DNA from: Prochilodus magdalenae
Lineage: Eukaryota; Chordata; Actinopteri; Characiformes; Prochilodontidae
Assembly: GCA_024036415.1 (NCBI GenBank)
Contig: JAMWET010003073.1
Span: 5,001-69,000 of the forward strand
DNA: 64,000 nt
Reading direction: 5' to 3'
This document shows, piece by piece, positions 1 through 12,242 of this stretch. Below the pieces are notes generated by a model. It was not told the origin of the DNA. It worked only from the letters and a program-made list of their open reading frames with translations, and did not search any database. Made by a program: the position numbers and the translations under genes. The first letter of the stretch is position 1, and the number at the start of each line of letters is the position of its first letter.

Positions 1-455
1 AGAACTAATGATGCAAGCTTGCCAAGCTGGCCAAGAAACAACTGAGCAGTCATCCGTCCTCATTTTTAATCTTCTAAAATAGCCTTCTAAAGAGACTATG
101 CTTAATAAGAACTTCTTATTCTTATATGATTCACCCGGTATAGATGTAAACGCTCCCAAATTAAAGCTGACATTCTGCACTTTAACCTTAAAGTCACTGA
201 CTCATTTAATCCAATGTGCTGAAGTACAGAGCCAACACAAGACAAACTGCACATGTGGGGTTAAAAGGGAGAGAAAGAGACCTAAAAAGAGGAAAGGGAA
301 GAACATGTATGTGATGTGACAGTAACTATCCAGAAAAAGAGGCACAGCCAAGAAGAAACACGACCTCCACGTTGTTTCAAACCGCACAATCAGATCCAGA
401 AAGCAGAGAAAGAGAAGAGTTTTTGATCCAAACTGAGAGGCAGGCAATTTCTCAC
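1..455 (-). other. mkx intron (after coding exon 4), partial
   Basis: This is intron sequence running off the left edge. I see no exon here; the final mkx coding exon(s), expected to begin with residues like DTLENG, lie outside. Confidence 0.8.
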
Positions 456-785
456 CCGTTCGGTAGACAAAGTTGGCCTCTGTTTCTGAGGAAGAAGGGG
501 ATAGGAGGTCTTCGTCATATTCGTTAGAGCTGAAGGAGCCTGAGTGGTTCCTCCTCCGGGCATCCATCACCGCGTTGGTCACCATCACGTGACGCAGCGA
601 GTCGTTCAGGTAACGGTGAAGCAGGCTGCTCTTGTATTTGGGCGGAGACACGTAGTCCTCAGCCAATGAGGCATCTGTAGACGCTCTGAGCCCTGCCCCC
701 ATTGTGCCACCTTCTTTTTTGATGACACTCTGATACATAGGCTTACTGAACTCGCCCGGCTGGGTCCGAGCAGTTGGGTCACCAT
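456..785 (-). CDS. mkx: mkx coding exon 4 (C-terminal repression region, part)
   Basis: The acceptor tcctcag|AT completes codon 164 (Asp), and the donor ACGG|GTGAGA is at 455, phase 1. It encodes residues 164-273. Conserved landmarks are PMYQSVIKKE, EDYVSPPKYKSSLLHRYLND, RNHSGSFSSNEYDEDL and the Ser-rich SPSSSETEANFVYRT. In mammals the frame continues with DTLENGS in the next exon, which would lie left of position 1. The region belongs to the part of MKX that carries its repression domains. No frameshift or premature stop is present. Confidence 0.95.
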
Positions 786-1993
786 CTGAGGACAGGACAC
801 GGAGAAAATGGAGAATATTCAGAGAAAAAGAGAGGAAAAAAACGCAATTACAATCCTGCCCCATCAGTTTCATTTCTCTTTGATCCATACTAAAGAAATG
901 AGAAAGTGATGCACTTTTGTTTTCCTAAACAACCTTGAGGGGGAGCCATTCTTGCACGAAACATGAATATAAAGAATTTACACATTCAAAAGATCTCCAT
1001 ATTATGTAAAGGTTCTATACCAAGAACTATCCTAGAACTGTGTGTCCAAACTAGGATCCTTTTGGAAGCCTGCGATTTTAGAAGTGGGGCACCACATTTT
1101 GACCTTACATTATTACATGAAAGCCAGAGACGACCTTTACATGATTTAATTTTTGTTTAAGTGGTCATAAAGTACCAATTATTTATTTTTCAGGAGGTAT
1201 TTAGGGAAGATTGGGAGTATGGAGTAAATGCATTGCCTAACAACATGTAACACCTGATAGTCCATTAAAACTGTCACCCTCATATAATTTCACATATCAT
1301 AGTAGTATGTAAAGCTTATTTCTTTAAATGAGAGGAGAAAATCAAGCTCCACTCTTACTTCAGATGTGAAAACCTGTCCAGACCACAACATTAGTGAATG
1401 TGTTTGGGATAAGCAGAAACACAACCAGCTTTCAAGACTGAACTTTGAAGGTTTAGAAAAATATTCCTGCAGATTCCTTGGAAAAACTGAAAGCAAATCT
1501 CATAAAATGAAGAAAAGTCGTAATAAAACAAACAATAAAAAATAATATCCACAGTTATCCACAGCTTCTTTTTCCTAAGGCTGAAAATAAATGATCTATT
1601 GTACTGTACCTTGACTGGAAGCTTGGTTTTTTACATGGTAGAGAGTAGTAGACAATATCAGAGGATAACATATAAATGACAAAAAAAATATTAAGACAAT
1701 ATTGCCCAACCTTTTTTCATCTCTAGACTATATTCAAACTAATTACAGCGCTTACACAGAAATGAACCTTTTTTTCAGGAGAGATTATGCACACACACAC
1801 ACCCCCACACAGAAATGTACACAAGAGCACACATACAATTGTGAGAACAGGGATGTGAAGGAGTGATGAAGCATGGAGAGAGATGATACTTTTCAGCAAC
1901 TGTACTGTATCTTACTGCATTCCCACAGTCGTTAAAGGTCTAGCTACAGTGTAATAATAGAGAAGGGGCACAAGGGCAATAGAGAAAGAGTAT

Positions 1994-2043
<50 letters not shown>

Positions 2044-5000
2044 CATACAACAAACCAAACTAGCTTCCAAGAGAAAACGAGCTAGGTAAACAAAGCTGTC
2101 TCGTCAAAGTGCCAAATGAGACATTCTATGTTTGAACACTTCACATCTATATTTATCATAGAATTATTTTTTACATTCTATTATTTATCAATCAATAGAA
2201 ACAATAATATTGTCTCAGCTTCATATTGTGTCAAGCAGTGCTGACTCAGTGTAAAAGCTAAGATTTGATTTGTTCCAAAACCAAAAGAAACCCAGAATCA
2301 AGCTTTTGACCTAAAAACCTAAATAGACAAGATAAATCACATTCTACTTCTATGGATACCTTTCTTTGGCACTTATCTCTTTCCTATAATGGAGTTATCT
2401 CAGTTTTAGATGCTTTAGTAGGCTGGCCAAATGGAAGCCTCGCTCTGCTGCATTGCACACACTTCTCCCCCAAACAGACCAGGACCTCTTGAGTGGATTA
2501 AAATCACTGGATTGGATTAAAATGAATTAAGAGATGAACCTCTCTCCTTATTCCAGACCATGCTCTAAGCGAGACGGACAGACAGGACGCAGTGCTGAAA
2601 GACTAGCGAGGCTGAATCAAGGCCCGAATGAAGCACGGTTCAGGTCCGTGCCAGGTCTCTTACGGCCTCATTTGGGAAGCGGCGCACCGTCATCCTGCCC
2701 AGAGCCAATTATAATCACAGCCTCTGCTTATCAGAACCACATGCGCACATGAGTGCCTGCCTTTTCTGCTTTCAAAGAGCAGACAGGGATCGGAGGAATC
2801 TCATCGTGTTTAGTGCATATCTCCTCGACAACCAGCTCCTACCGCCCATGCCTAAGGCAAATACACTCGAGAGCACACAAACTCAGAATCTCCTTGGAGA
2901 CAGATGGGCAAAACTGCATAAGTGAAAAGCTCCTGAGTTATGGGTTTACCACAGGCCCCGCCTCAACAGTGGCAAAGTGTATCAGAAGAACTGTTAGTAT
3001 TAACCCACTAAGGTCTCATATGTGAATCGTAAATCCTCATTTACTTACATATTAGCGTTGTTGTAGATAGCAATGGTGAACACTGATTTCAAATAGAATA
3101 AATAATAAATCAAGTCAACTAGATCCAACTTTGATGGTATTGTATCTAACATCTCTCATACGGTCTAACTTTGGCTTTGTCTGCTGTAGCCCCTGAAAAA
3201 ATCTGCCTCCAAATCTGCTACAGTGTTCTTTAAGCAATGCTTTAGCAGAGCCACATTTAGTTACATAAATAACAAGTTTGACACAGATTTGTGAGAGAGA
3301 AGAACTGTTTCAAGGTTCAAACAAGCTTGCCATGTTGTAAACCTTCTAGACCAACTTTAGGGTTCTTTAAAATGGTCCTTCACACTCATATACAAAAACA
3401 TTTCTCTAAAGAACCGTCCCATAAGCAAAAGTGGTTCTTCTATGGCATTGTTAAAGACACTTTTATTTTTCAGAGTACTGTCTATTGAGTTTCCTAACAC
3501 TTCATTATTGAATGCAGTGAGATGCACACACATTCAGAGCTCAGACTTGAATGATTATTATGAGATTATTATGAGTTTTATGTGAGTGACAATAAATATG
3601 ACATATGACATATGACATGTAGGTACTTTTTCTTCCCAAAGACAGGTTTTCCATGACAACGGCACGCTAAATTGATCTGTCACTACAGAGAAAGAAGGGG
3701 GTTAGAGCCAGGGTGCGAGGGGTTTGAGGCCAAAGAGGATGGTTTCTCTTTGTCTTTGTCTCCACGCGCACACACGCACACACGCACACACACGCACACA
3801 CACACAGAGCCTGGGCTGTAGCCAAAGGATGGCCAGCAATGGACATTTCTAACCTGAATAAACAGGCCCATCCTTCTGGCCTCCCAGTTATGGAGCAAAT
3901 CATCCTTCATTCATAAAACATCAGTTACACTTTATGATTAAAACCTAATAAGTTAATAATTTGCATATTTTGCTGTGACAGGATACTTAGTAAACAGGTG
4001 AGAAAATGTGCACCAGCTTTCAGCATACCTTACAAAGTATGATGAGTAAGCTATGAAAGTCATTTATAATAATTTAAAATGTTGCCTAATTAACTTACTT
4101 TTTAATGCTACCTGCATAAAGGACCTCTATATCCTGTCTATGTATACTTTCTAAATGTTAACATTGTGTGCTGAACAAGGTACTTAATCTACAAGAACAC
4201 ATCATTACTTCACGAATCACTAAAACATGCTACATCACCACAGTTTCGTTTTTTAGTCTACTTTTGGCAGTCGTTGTATTCATGTCATATTTTATTCATA
4301 CAGCTATACCTTTTTCGTAGTGTAGGTATTTCACCTGAAAAAAAGCTCTGATTCTTATCTGGCCACCCCAGATTCTAAAAGTGCTAGTGACGCCCCTGCT
4401 TATAGTCTACACTGCCAAATTTCTCTGGAAATTTGGCTATTGTGAGGCTGCTGTAAGAATAGTGTTTAAGGAATTATTTAAAAAAAAGAAAATCATCTGT
4501 CAATGCAATAAGATCGTTTCAGACGATAACTTAATAGCTTAAGGTTCCATATCACGCAAAACTGAATATCTGTTGCATTTTTGTTTGGTGTGCACTCAGG
4601 CAAAAAAAATGGGCCAAACCCAAAGTACAGTGGTTTTCCTGATGGTTTTGCTTTGGTCACGGTCCAGATTTAAACCCTACAGAGAATATTTCGTCTCATG
4701 TTAAACACAAACTAACTTGCTGATGTTTTTCAGCATTCTGAACCCATAATAATTATCAATATTAATTGTTCTTTCTATCAAAGATTGTCTACAAGTTTAA
4801 AAACTTTTATTTAAATAACTAATATTTAAATCAATTACAGGAAAAATAATTCCTACTGTAAGTCACTTTATTTGATTTGTCCTTAAACCCATTAAAAGCA
4901 TGTTGGGCTTGGTTCATCTATTAGCCAGGAAAGTAATAAATAAAACATAACTTTCAAACCAGATTTAATCCCCACACAATACAGAACAATATATATGCTG

Positions 5001-8000
5001 AATGTTTGCTGTTTTTCAGTTTTCATAAATTGAAAGTACCTGTTGACCTTTACATTGCGTTTAAATGTTGTGATGAGTGGACCAAAGGGGACAAAATCTG
5101 GTTCCACTGATCTACATCATTTTGGAGATATGTGGTTTTGTTCTGACAGCAGTGATATGGAAATTAAGCTGCAAACACTGTTTCAACCCTAGGGCAAAAA
5201 TAAAAATTTGACAGCTAATCAAAATTTACAAACCAATGCAGATCATTTACAAACCAATACAGATCATTTACAAAAATGAGTGTTAAATACAGAGTACCTA
5301 AAACACCCTGCTGGAAATCCCTCAGGAAAATGGAGATGAATATGGGAAAATTATGACTGTACATAAACCTCATAAAAATATACACTTCATATTCTGCATA
5401 TGGGTTCTTTATGATGAATACAAACAGGCAGGCAAATCAATCGAATACTCATAATAATGGGAAATCATATTTAGGGTGCCTTCACCTCCAGGGATATTAT
5501 TATTTTTTGTTGTGTTCATAAATAAACAGACTATATGTGTGTGTGCGCGTGAGTGTGTGTGTGAGTGTGTGTGTGCGCGTGTGTGTGTATGTGAGTGTGT
5601 GTGAGTGTGTGTGTGTGAGTGTGTATGTGAGTGTGTGTGAGTGTGTGTGTGTGTGTGCATGTGTGTGCGTGTCTGTGTGTGCGTGTGTGTGTGGGTGTGT
5701 GTGCGCGTGGGAGTGTGTGTGTGAGTGTGTGTGTGCGCATGTGAATGTTTTATAAGTGTGTGTGTGAGTGTGTGTGTGAGTGTGTATGTGAGTGTGTGTG
5801 AGTGTGTGTGCGTGCATGTGTGTGCGTGTCTGTGTGTGTGTGCGCGTGGGAGTGTGTGTGTGTGTTTGTGAGTGTGTGTGTGTATGTGTGCGTGTGTGTA
5901 ATGGTGATGTCTGTTACAGCCTGTAATTCCCTTTTTCTCTTCTGAAGTCTGAACTTTTTAATTAGTGTGTGAGTTTGTTTGTGTGCGTGTGTGTGCAGAT
6001 ACGTGTGTGTGTGTGGCTGACTTGCGACGCCTCATCGTGCTGTGTTAATCACAGTGTGTAACTGTCTGTGAGCAGACACGCGCTTGCACACAGTACACAC
6101 AGCATGCCTGAAGGCTGATTTATAGTTCTGGTACAGAGACACTAAAAATGTCCTGAGCTCTGCAGCCACTTGACAATAAAATCTCCATGTTTAGATCAGT
6201 CTGTCTTTTCTGCCTCAACTACAAGTCATTATACTCTCTACTATATCAGACATATCACAGTGCACTGTTTGAATCCAGCACGCACTTACTCTGTGTTTAT
6301 ATTTATGAGGTGAATGAGAGTTTAGTTCAATATTTATGCAGTACTGTGTGTATATGTTTGTGGTCATATATGTACAGTACATGTATCTCTTTAAGTATAT
6401 GAATACAGTATCTAAAGTGCTGTGCAAAAGTCAGAGACCATCCTTCATTTATTTAATTTTAAGTTACAATGTTGTAGATATTTTTCATTGCCAGTAAAAA
6501 AACAAAATCAGAATTTAACATTTAATATTATACAGAAGCCAGTAGGGCTGCCCTCTAGAAGTCGAATCGTCAGTCGGAGACCCATCAAGTCGATTGAGAC
6601 CCTTCAAGTCGACTGATAACAGTGACCTTTTTTACAAAAATGCACAATAACGTTAAGAATTAAAAAAGACAATTAAATAATTATTAAAAGGGGAATAATG
6701 AATATATATGTAAGTTCTAGCTGGGCTATGATGCATTCTTGCAAAAAAATAAATCCACGTGAGACCGTGCGCTGGCGATTCACCGCTAAAGGAAGCTAAA
6801 GTTGTGAAGCGGAGAAACACAGGTGGAGCGATGTGTGGAGGAGCTTTTAATGGAGAGAATCCGAACAAATGAAACCTAACTTTGCTTGTCATTTAGTCAG
6901 ACATCCAACACTGCTTCAAACGAGGGAGCTGACTTTCGTTTTAGACATAACGGCTGTTTGCGGATATTTTTATTTATTCGTCTACAGCTAAGATTATCTT
7001 TATTTAAAGATAAGTACAGTCACTTAATATGCCTGCCGATAAACAAGAAATAATAATTTTAGTGCAGGGAATATAATTAAACGGTTTCAGGTTTACCGTA
7101 CTTCTTTCATCTAAAAATGATTTAAATACAGACTAATTTGGTTTTATTTAGCAGTTCATTATTCATGAGAGATGAAAGACGAAGGGTCCTGCTACTGAAG
7201 AAGCTGTTAGAAGTGAAATTAAAAGACTATAAGCTATAAGCACCAAAGTTTAGCATAAATACGCGCTGCTGCCCGGCGCTATACCCTGTAATTAAACCAG
7301 GCTCCAATTCAGATCGATCATCATATGCCACGTCTCTTTTAGTTCAGAAATGTGTTCCTGTGATGCTGATGACTTTCTAAATGAGGAGGACATCAGATCT
7401 GAAACGTATGCAAATTGATTTACTGATTAATAGATAATGTACATGGAGAAAAAAAAACGTAAACGAATAGTCGACCAGGGTGGGCGAATCCGATTCGACT
7501 GACAAAATTCTGAGTCGGGTACAGCCCTACTTTTTACACACCTGACAGAAAATAAGTGTGTGCACATGATGTATACAGATGTGTGTTTGTTTGGGTGTGT
7601 GTGCGGGTTTGAGTGCATTTGTGTCACACCTTCTGAGCAGGAGTCATCACTGCTGATGCTGAGTCTCTCAGCGTTGCCCTGTACATATTTATTGTAGAGT
7701 TTAATCCTGAGAGCCCAGCTGAGGTCTGGCTGCCGCACCGTGTTCTTCAACCGCCGCCGCGCATTCGCAAACCAGTTAGACACCTGAGAGAAAGAGTGAG
7801 AGAGAGAGAGAGTGAGATAGGGAGAGAGACAGCGAGGCAGGGAGAGAGACAGAGAGGAGGGGGTGTGGTAAATGGAAAACACCAAAATATCTAGTTGCAC
7901 AAAAGTATTAAGTGACATTTTCAAACCTTTGAAAGTGTATAGCTTTTTCAGAGCGTCTGACCTCAAACTAACAAAACAAAGCTGAGAAAAATGTAACCAA

Positions 8001-9687
8001 ACCATTTTACGCATTTTATATCAGATATCCATGTGGTTTTCAGAAAGAGAGATGGAGAGAAACAGCAGGAGAGATGTAGACAGAGAGACTGGAAGATAGA
8101 GAGATTAATTTTCTGAATTAAGTGCTCAGGCTGGTGGAGTGTACTCACAGGTGAAAACATTGGATCTACACACACACTCAGGCAGAGCGAGCCACACACT
8201 GCTTTATTCATTAAGCACTGGTCACAGCCATTCAGAAAGACAGTGGGTAACGTTCAGCATGCCCGAAACTGCCGGTGAGCACTGCCGAACGTAACGTTCC
8301 ATTAATGCTTCTCCAACTGAGACGCCGACAACCTGGGTGCTTATTCTGGCCTCTGCCGCCCCTGTCTAATAATACTGCTCTTTGTCCACACGCTGTCTGT
8401 CTTTATGCAATAAAAGCGCTATTTGACCCAGCCTTCTCCATTTCACAGAGACCAGAGACCATTAGATGTTATACTAGAATAACTTTTCATGCCCAATAGA
8501 CTTCAAGCGGCTTATGACAGGCCTTGCGCTGGGGCACTTCTTTATGCTAAAGTACTTACTCCTGCTAGGCCCTGAACTTTCTGATCTCGCCTTTATTTAA
8601 AGATCGTATTCTGTGCAGAGAAAGTCTAACTGCTGCACTCCTCTTTGGATGGCCTTCAGTTTTAATATGGGAGATGGAAGCCAGTGGCGAGCAGAGAAAA
8701 CAAATGAGGCACTGTGAGACTGGTCTGGACGTGGTATGCGATCGAGCTTTGCTAAAAAGCATATGGGCTCAAAGGATTAGTAAAACGAAATTGAAATAGA
8801 AGCCAACAACAAATGTTGCAGACTTCCCGAAGCCATTAGTCAGAACCAGTCCAGCTCTGAGTGAGTGCTAACATTAACCTGACATGTTCACTGGGATTGC
8901 ATGGTGCATCTCCGCAGGTGTTTGCTACTATTTGGATCCGAGGGTGCCGTGGGAGAAGGAGCATGCAGTGAGGGCAGATCCTGAATGATTATTGTTCTCT
9001 GAAATCAGCGAAAGCAGTAAGAATCGAGAGACCGAATTTCCAGTGATTTCTGAGTGAATTTGCAGAAGCACAAACGAGGAGATTATAAGGACTGACATGG
9101 ACAGATATGTGATGAGCTTCTAAATAAAACAGATGGTTTAGAATTAAGTCCAAATATTAGTGTGTGGGCGCGTGTGTGTTGGGGCAGATTTGTGAGATCA
9201 AACCTCTACAAACTAACAGTCATGTTTACTCCATATGAACATCACACTACACACTAAACTGGTCAACCACCACAAAGTGCAAATCATAATGTATGTGTAA
9301 ATGTATGTCTGTATGAATAGAGAGACATACGAGGGAGAAAGAGAGCAGGGAGAAGCAGCGAGAGACACAGAAGAGACAAAGGCAGAGGAAGTGGCGAGAG
9401 AGGAGAATAGAAAGCAAGGAAGACACAGAGAGAAAAGGAGACATAAAATAGAAAAAAAGAAATGAGAATCAGAGACAATAATCAAGAGGAGACAATGAGG
9501 AAATGAGAAAAAAAAATCAGGAAAAAGAAATAGGAGAGAAAGTTGGAGAGTGAGACAGAGAAGAAAAGATGGTCAGACAGAACGAGAAAGAGGAAAAAAA
9601 TAAACAAGTAAAAGCAGAAAGATAACAAGATGTGAGAGAAAACAGGAAAGAGATTGTGAGATATTGAGAGAGCGAGGGAGAGAACAA

Positions 9688-9786
<99 letters not shown>

Positions 9787-12193
9787 GCAGAACAAAATTC
9801 AACGCGATAACAAAAGTAATGAAGATCATGACGGTGACCAAACACTGAACTGGACCCAGTAGTGAAAAGGTGCAGAGTTGATCAGAAAGGTCCTGTTAGT
9901 GAAATACAGCAACACAAATAAAACAAATGGAAAGAAAGAAGCACTTACAGAAACCCTCCAGCATATAATGCGCGTTTGCTCACCTGCACTAGGGTCATCT
10001 GGGAGCCGAGTGCGAGGAGGATCTTCTCTGTTTTGGTGGGGTACGGGTTGTCCCTGTGCTTGTAGAGCCACTGCTTCAAGGGCCGGGCCATGTCCTGCAG
10101 CGCTTGTCGCTTATGACGAACCTTACCAGCACCCTGCCGGGACCTGACACACCAGACAGCGGTCAGTAACACGTACACAGCCAATGACAGACGACACAAC
10201 GGCAGATATTCAGACACTATCATATATCACAGTCCCAGATAACACCAGTGTCACTCTGTGTACATGTTTAATAAACAAGGACCTGCTTCAGTCTGCTGAA
10301 CATTCATGCTGAGATTTAAAGAGAATGAAATTAGCAATGCAGATCAATTCTGTGGGATAACTCAAAGATTAATAATCATTTAAATCGTAGATGTTTTCCA
10401 CTTATTTATCCAGGCTGCATAATGCAGTTCATCTTCTATTATGGGCCTAAGACAGTCTCGTCCCTGTGTCCACGTCTATAAAAAAAAAGTGCTACTCAGT
10501 CAGTGCTGAGCGGGAGTGTGTCCGCAGCAGACTTTGTGAGGTTCAGCCACATTCGCTCTACTGCGCCCACCAGCAACTGTGCTCTTAAGCTATTATAAAG
10601 ATTTCAGATGCTTGGAGGATCTCTCAGGAGTGACCAATGATAGATCTTAATGTCTGAACCCCAGGCTGATCACTTGTTCACACTAACTCCATAACTACTC
10701 TGAAACTAAGGCAAGCAGCCGCATGACTGAAGGATGTTTCATGTAGTTGCTGGTGATTTAAGAAGTTAACAAGGCTGTGCAAAAGAAAGCGGACAGAATG
10801 ATGATGCTGGATGCTGAAGTGGTTGTGTGAGGCTGTGGGAGCTGCTGATGGGGCTCAGATTGTGAAGATCAGATATTTATCTGATGAAACAGGTGTTGCT
10901 CTGAGCCTGTAGATGTCAGTATGGCACTGCGGCACTGTCCCGTTATCTCGCGCTGAAGCTGCGCTGCACGTGCTCCTCATCCCTCGGTCAGACCCCGAGG
11001 CTGCTCGAGCTTCATGTTCCGCAAATATTTTCCTTGTAACTGGGATATGTATGAACAACCTGGAGCCATTTTTTCCTCCCCCTGTTCTCGGTATCCGCGA
11101 CACACACCTCAGTGTTTAGGTTCGTTTTCTTCATTAGCGCTGATTCCCCCCGCAGGGAGCGCCGCACTGTTTACCTCCGGACTCCGCTTACTGCGCGGCG
11201 CTTTCACTCAACGCGCACCCGCTGCGCGTGCGCCGGCCTGCGACTTCACGCATCCGTGTGCGCGGCGCGCCTCGTTACTGAAGAAGACGCGCGCAGATAA
11301 AACGCAGCCGAGCGCGGGTTTAGGGGTAAAATAAAGATCACGTGTTCCTCTTTTTTTTCCTCCCTCGCTGCCAAAATAGCGTGACGGACTGGACCACACA
11401 TAGAGCTGAGGAAGATGTTTATTTATTAGAAACAGGCTCGCGCTACCGTCTGCATTAACGACCTGCAGGAGACCAGGCGGCCAGGGCTGGACTAACACGG
11501 ACATTCATTTAGCCTTATTAAATGATAGACATTAATTTCCTGCAATTACTCGTTTCACATGAAGGTTTAATTGCGTTTCTCGATAAGGGAAAAAAGGCGA
11601 ATCAGCTGTAAACTCAAACCACATGGAGGCTAAACACTACGGAGAGCAACCTGCCATTTAAGGACAGAAGCAGGGAGCCCAGTAAATCAGCGCCTTTCGG
11701 ACAGATAGACGCTGAAATTGAGCGTTAGCCTGATTTTTTAGCGCTTTATTTCATTTGATGAGTCTGATTTATCTGGATTAATCTTGGGGTCGAATCTATT
11801 TCCTAATGCCGAGTACTGCTTTACACCACGGTACTAGGCTGCAGGGACTAGGCTCGATCACAGTTGCAGAACACAGAGTTTGAATTAAGCACTATAGGCG
11901 AACTGCACTCTGAGCCGTCATTAAACTGCTGTTTATTGATAAGGGACATAAACAGTGAACACAGACCTAGAAGTACATGAGTCTCATGTACAACCACATC
12001 TGCTCACAGTCAGCCAATTCATTCCTTCATTCGTTCATTCATTCATTAATCACTGTCGCTGTCAAATTGAAGTAAAATGTGAATTAGGCTCATATAGACA
12101 CATATTGGATATTAGGCCCCTATTAAGATTACATATCCGGCACACATTAAGTTGACATTTCTAATATGAAAGTATGATTATCCATCCATCCAT

Positions 12194-12242
<49 letters not shown>

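Larger units (their letters stand above)
786..7629 (-). other. mkx intron between coding exons 3 and 4 (6.8 kb)
   Basis: No exon is recognised. It holds Tc1-like relics (about 1,370-1,530; 4,658-4,740; 6,416-6,540), GGTTCTT-type repeat DNA (3,200-3,480), GA and GT arrays, and a hAT-like element (6,541-7,531). The block 2,530-3,020 is less AT-rich and non-repetitive but has no coding match. Confidence 0.75.

Noticed and set aside
5409..5817. Open frames rich in His-Thr and Val-Cys
   Set aside because: They are translations of the GT array with no non-repeat sequence of interest.
9213..9845. Ser-Leu-rich open frames on the minus strand
   Set aside because: They come from the GA/purine tract in the mkx intron.
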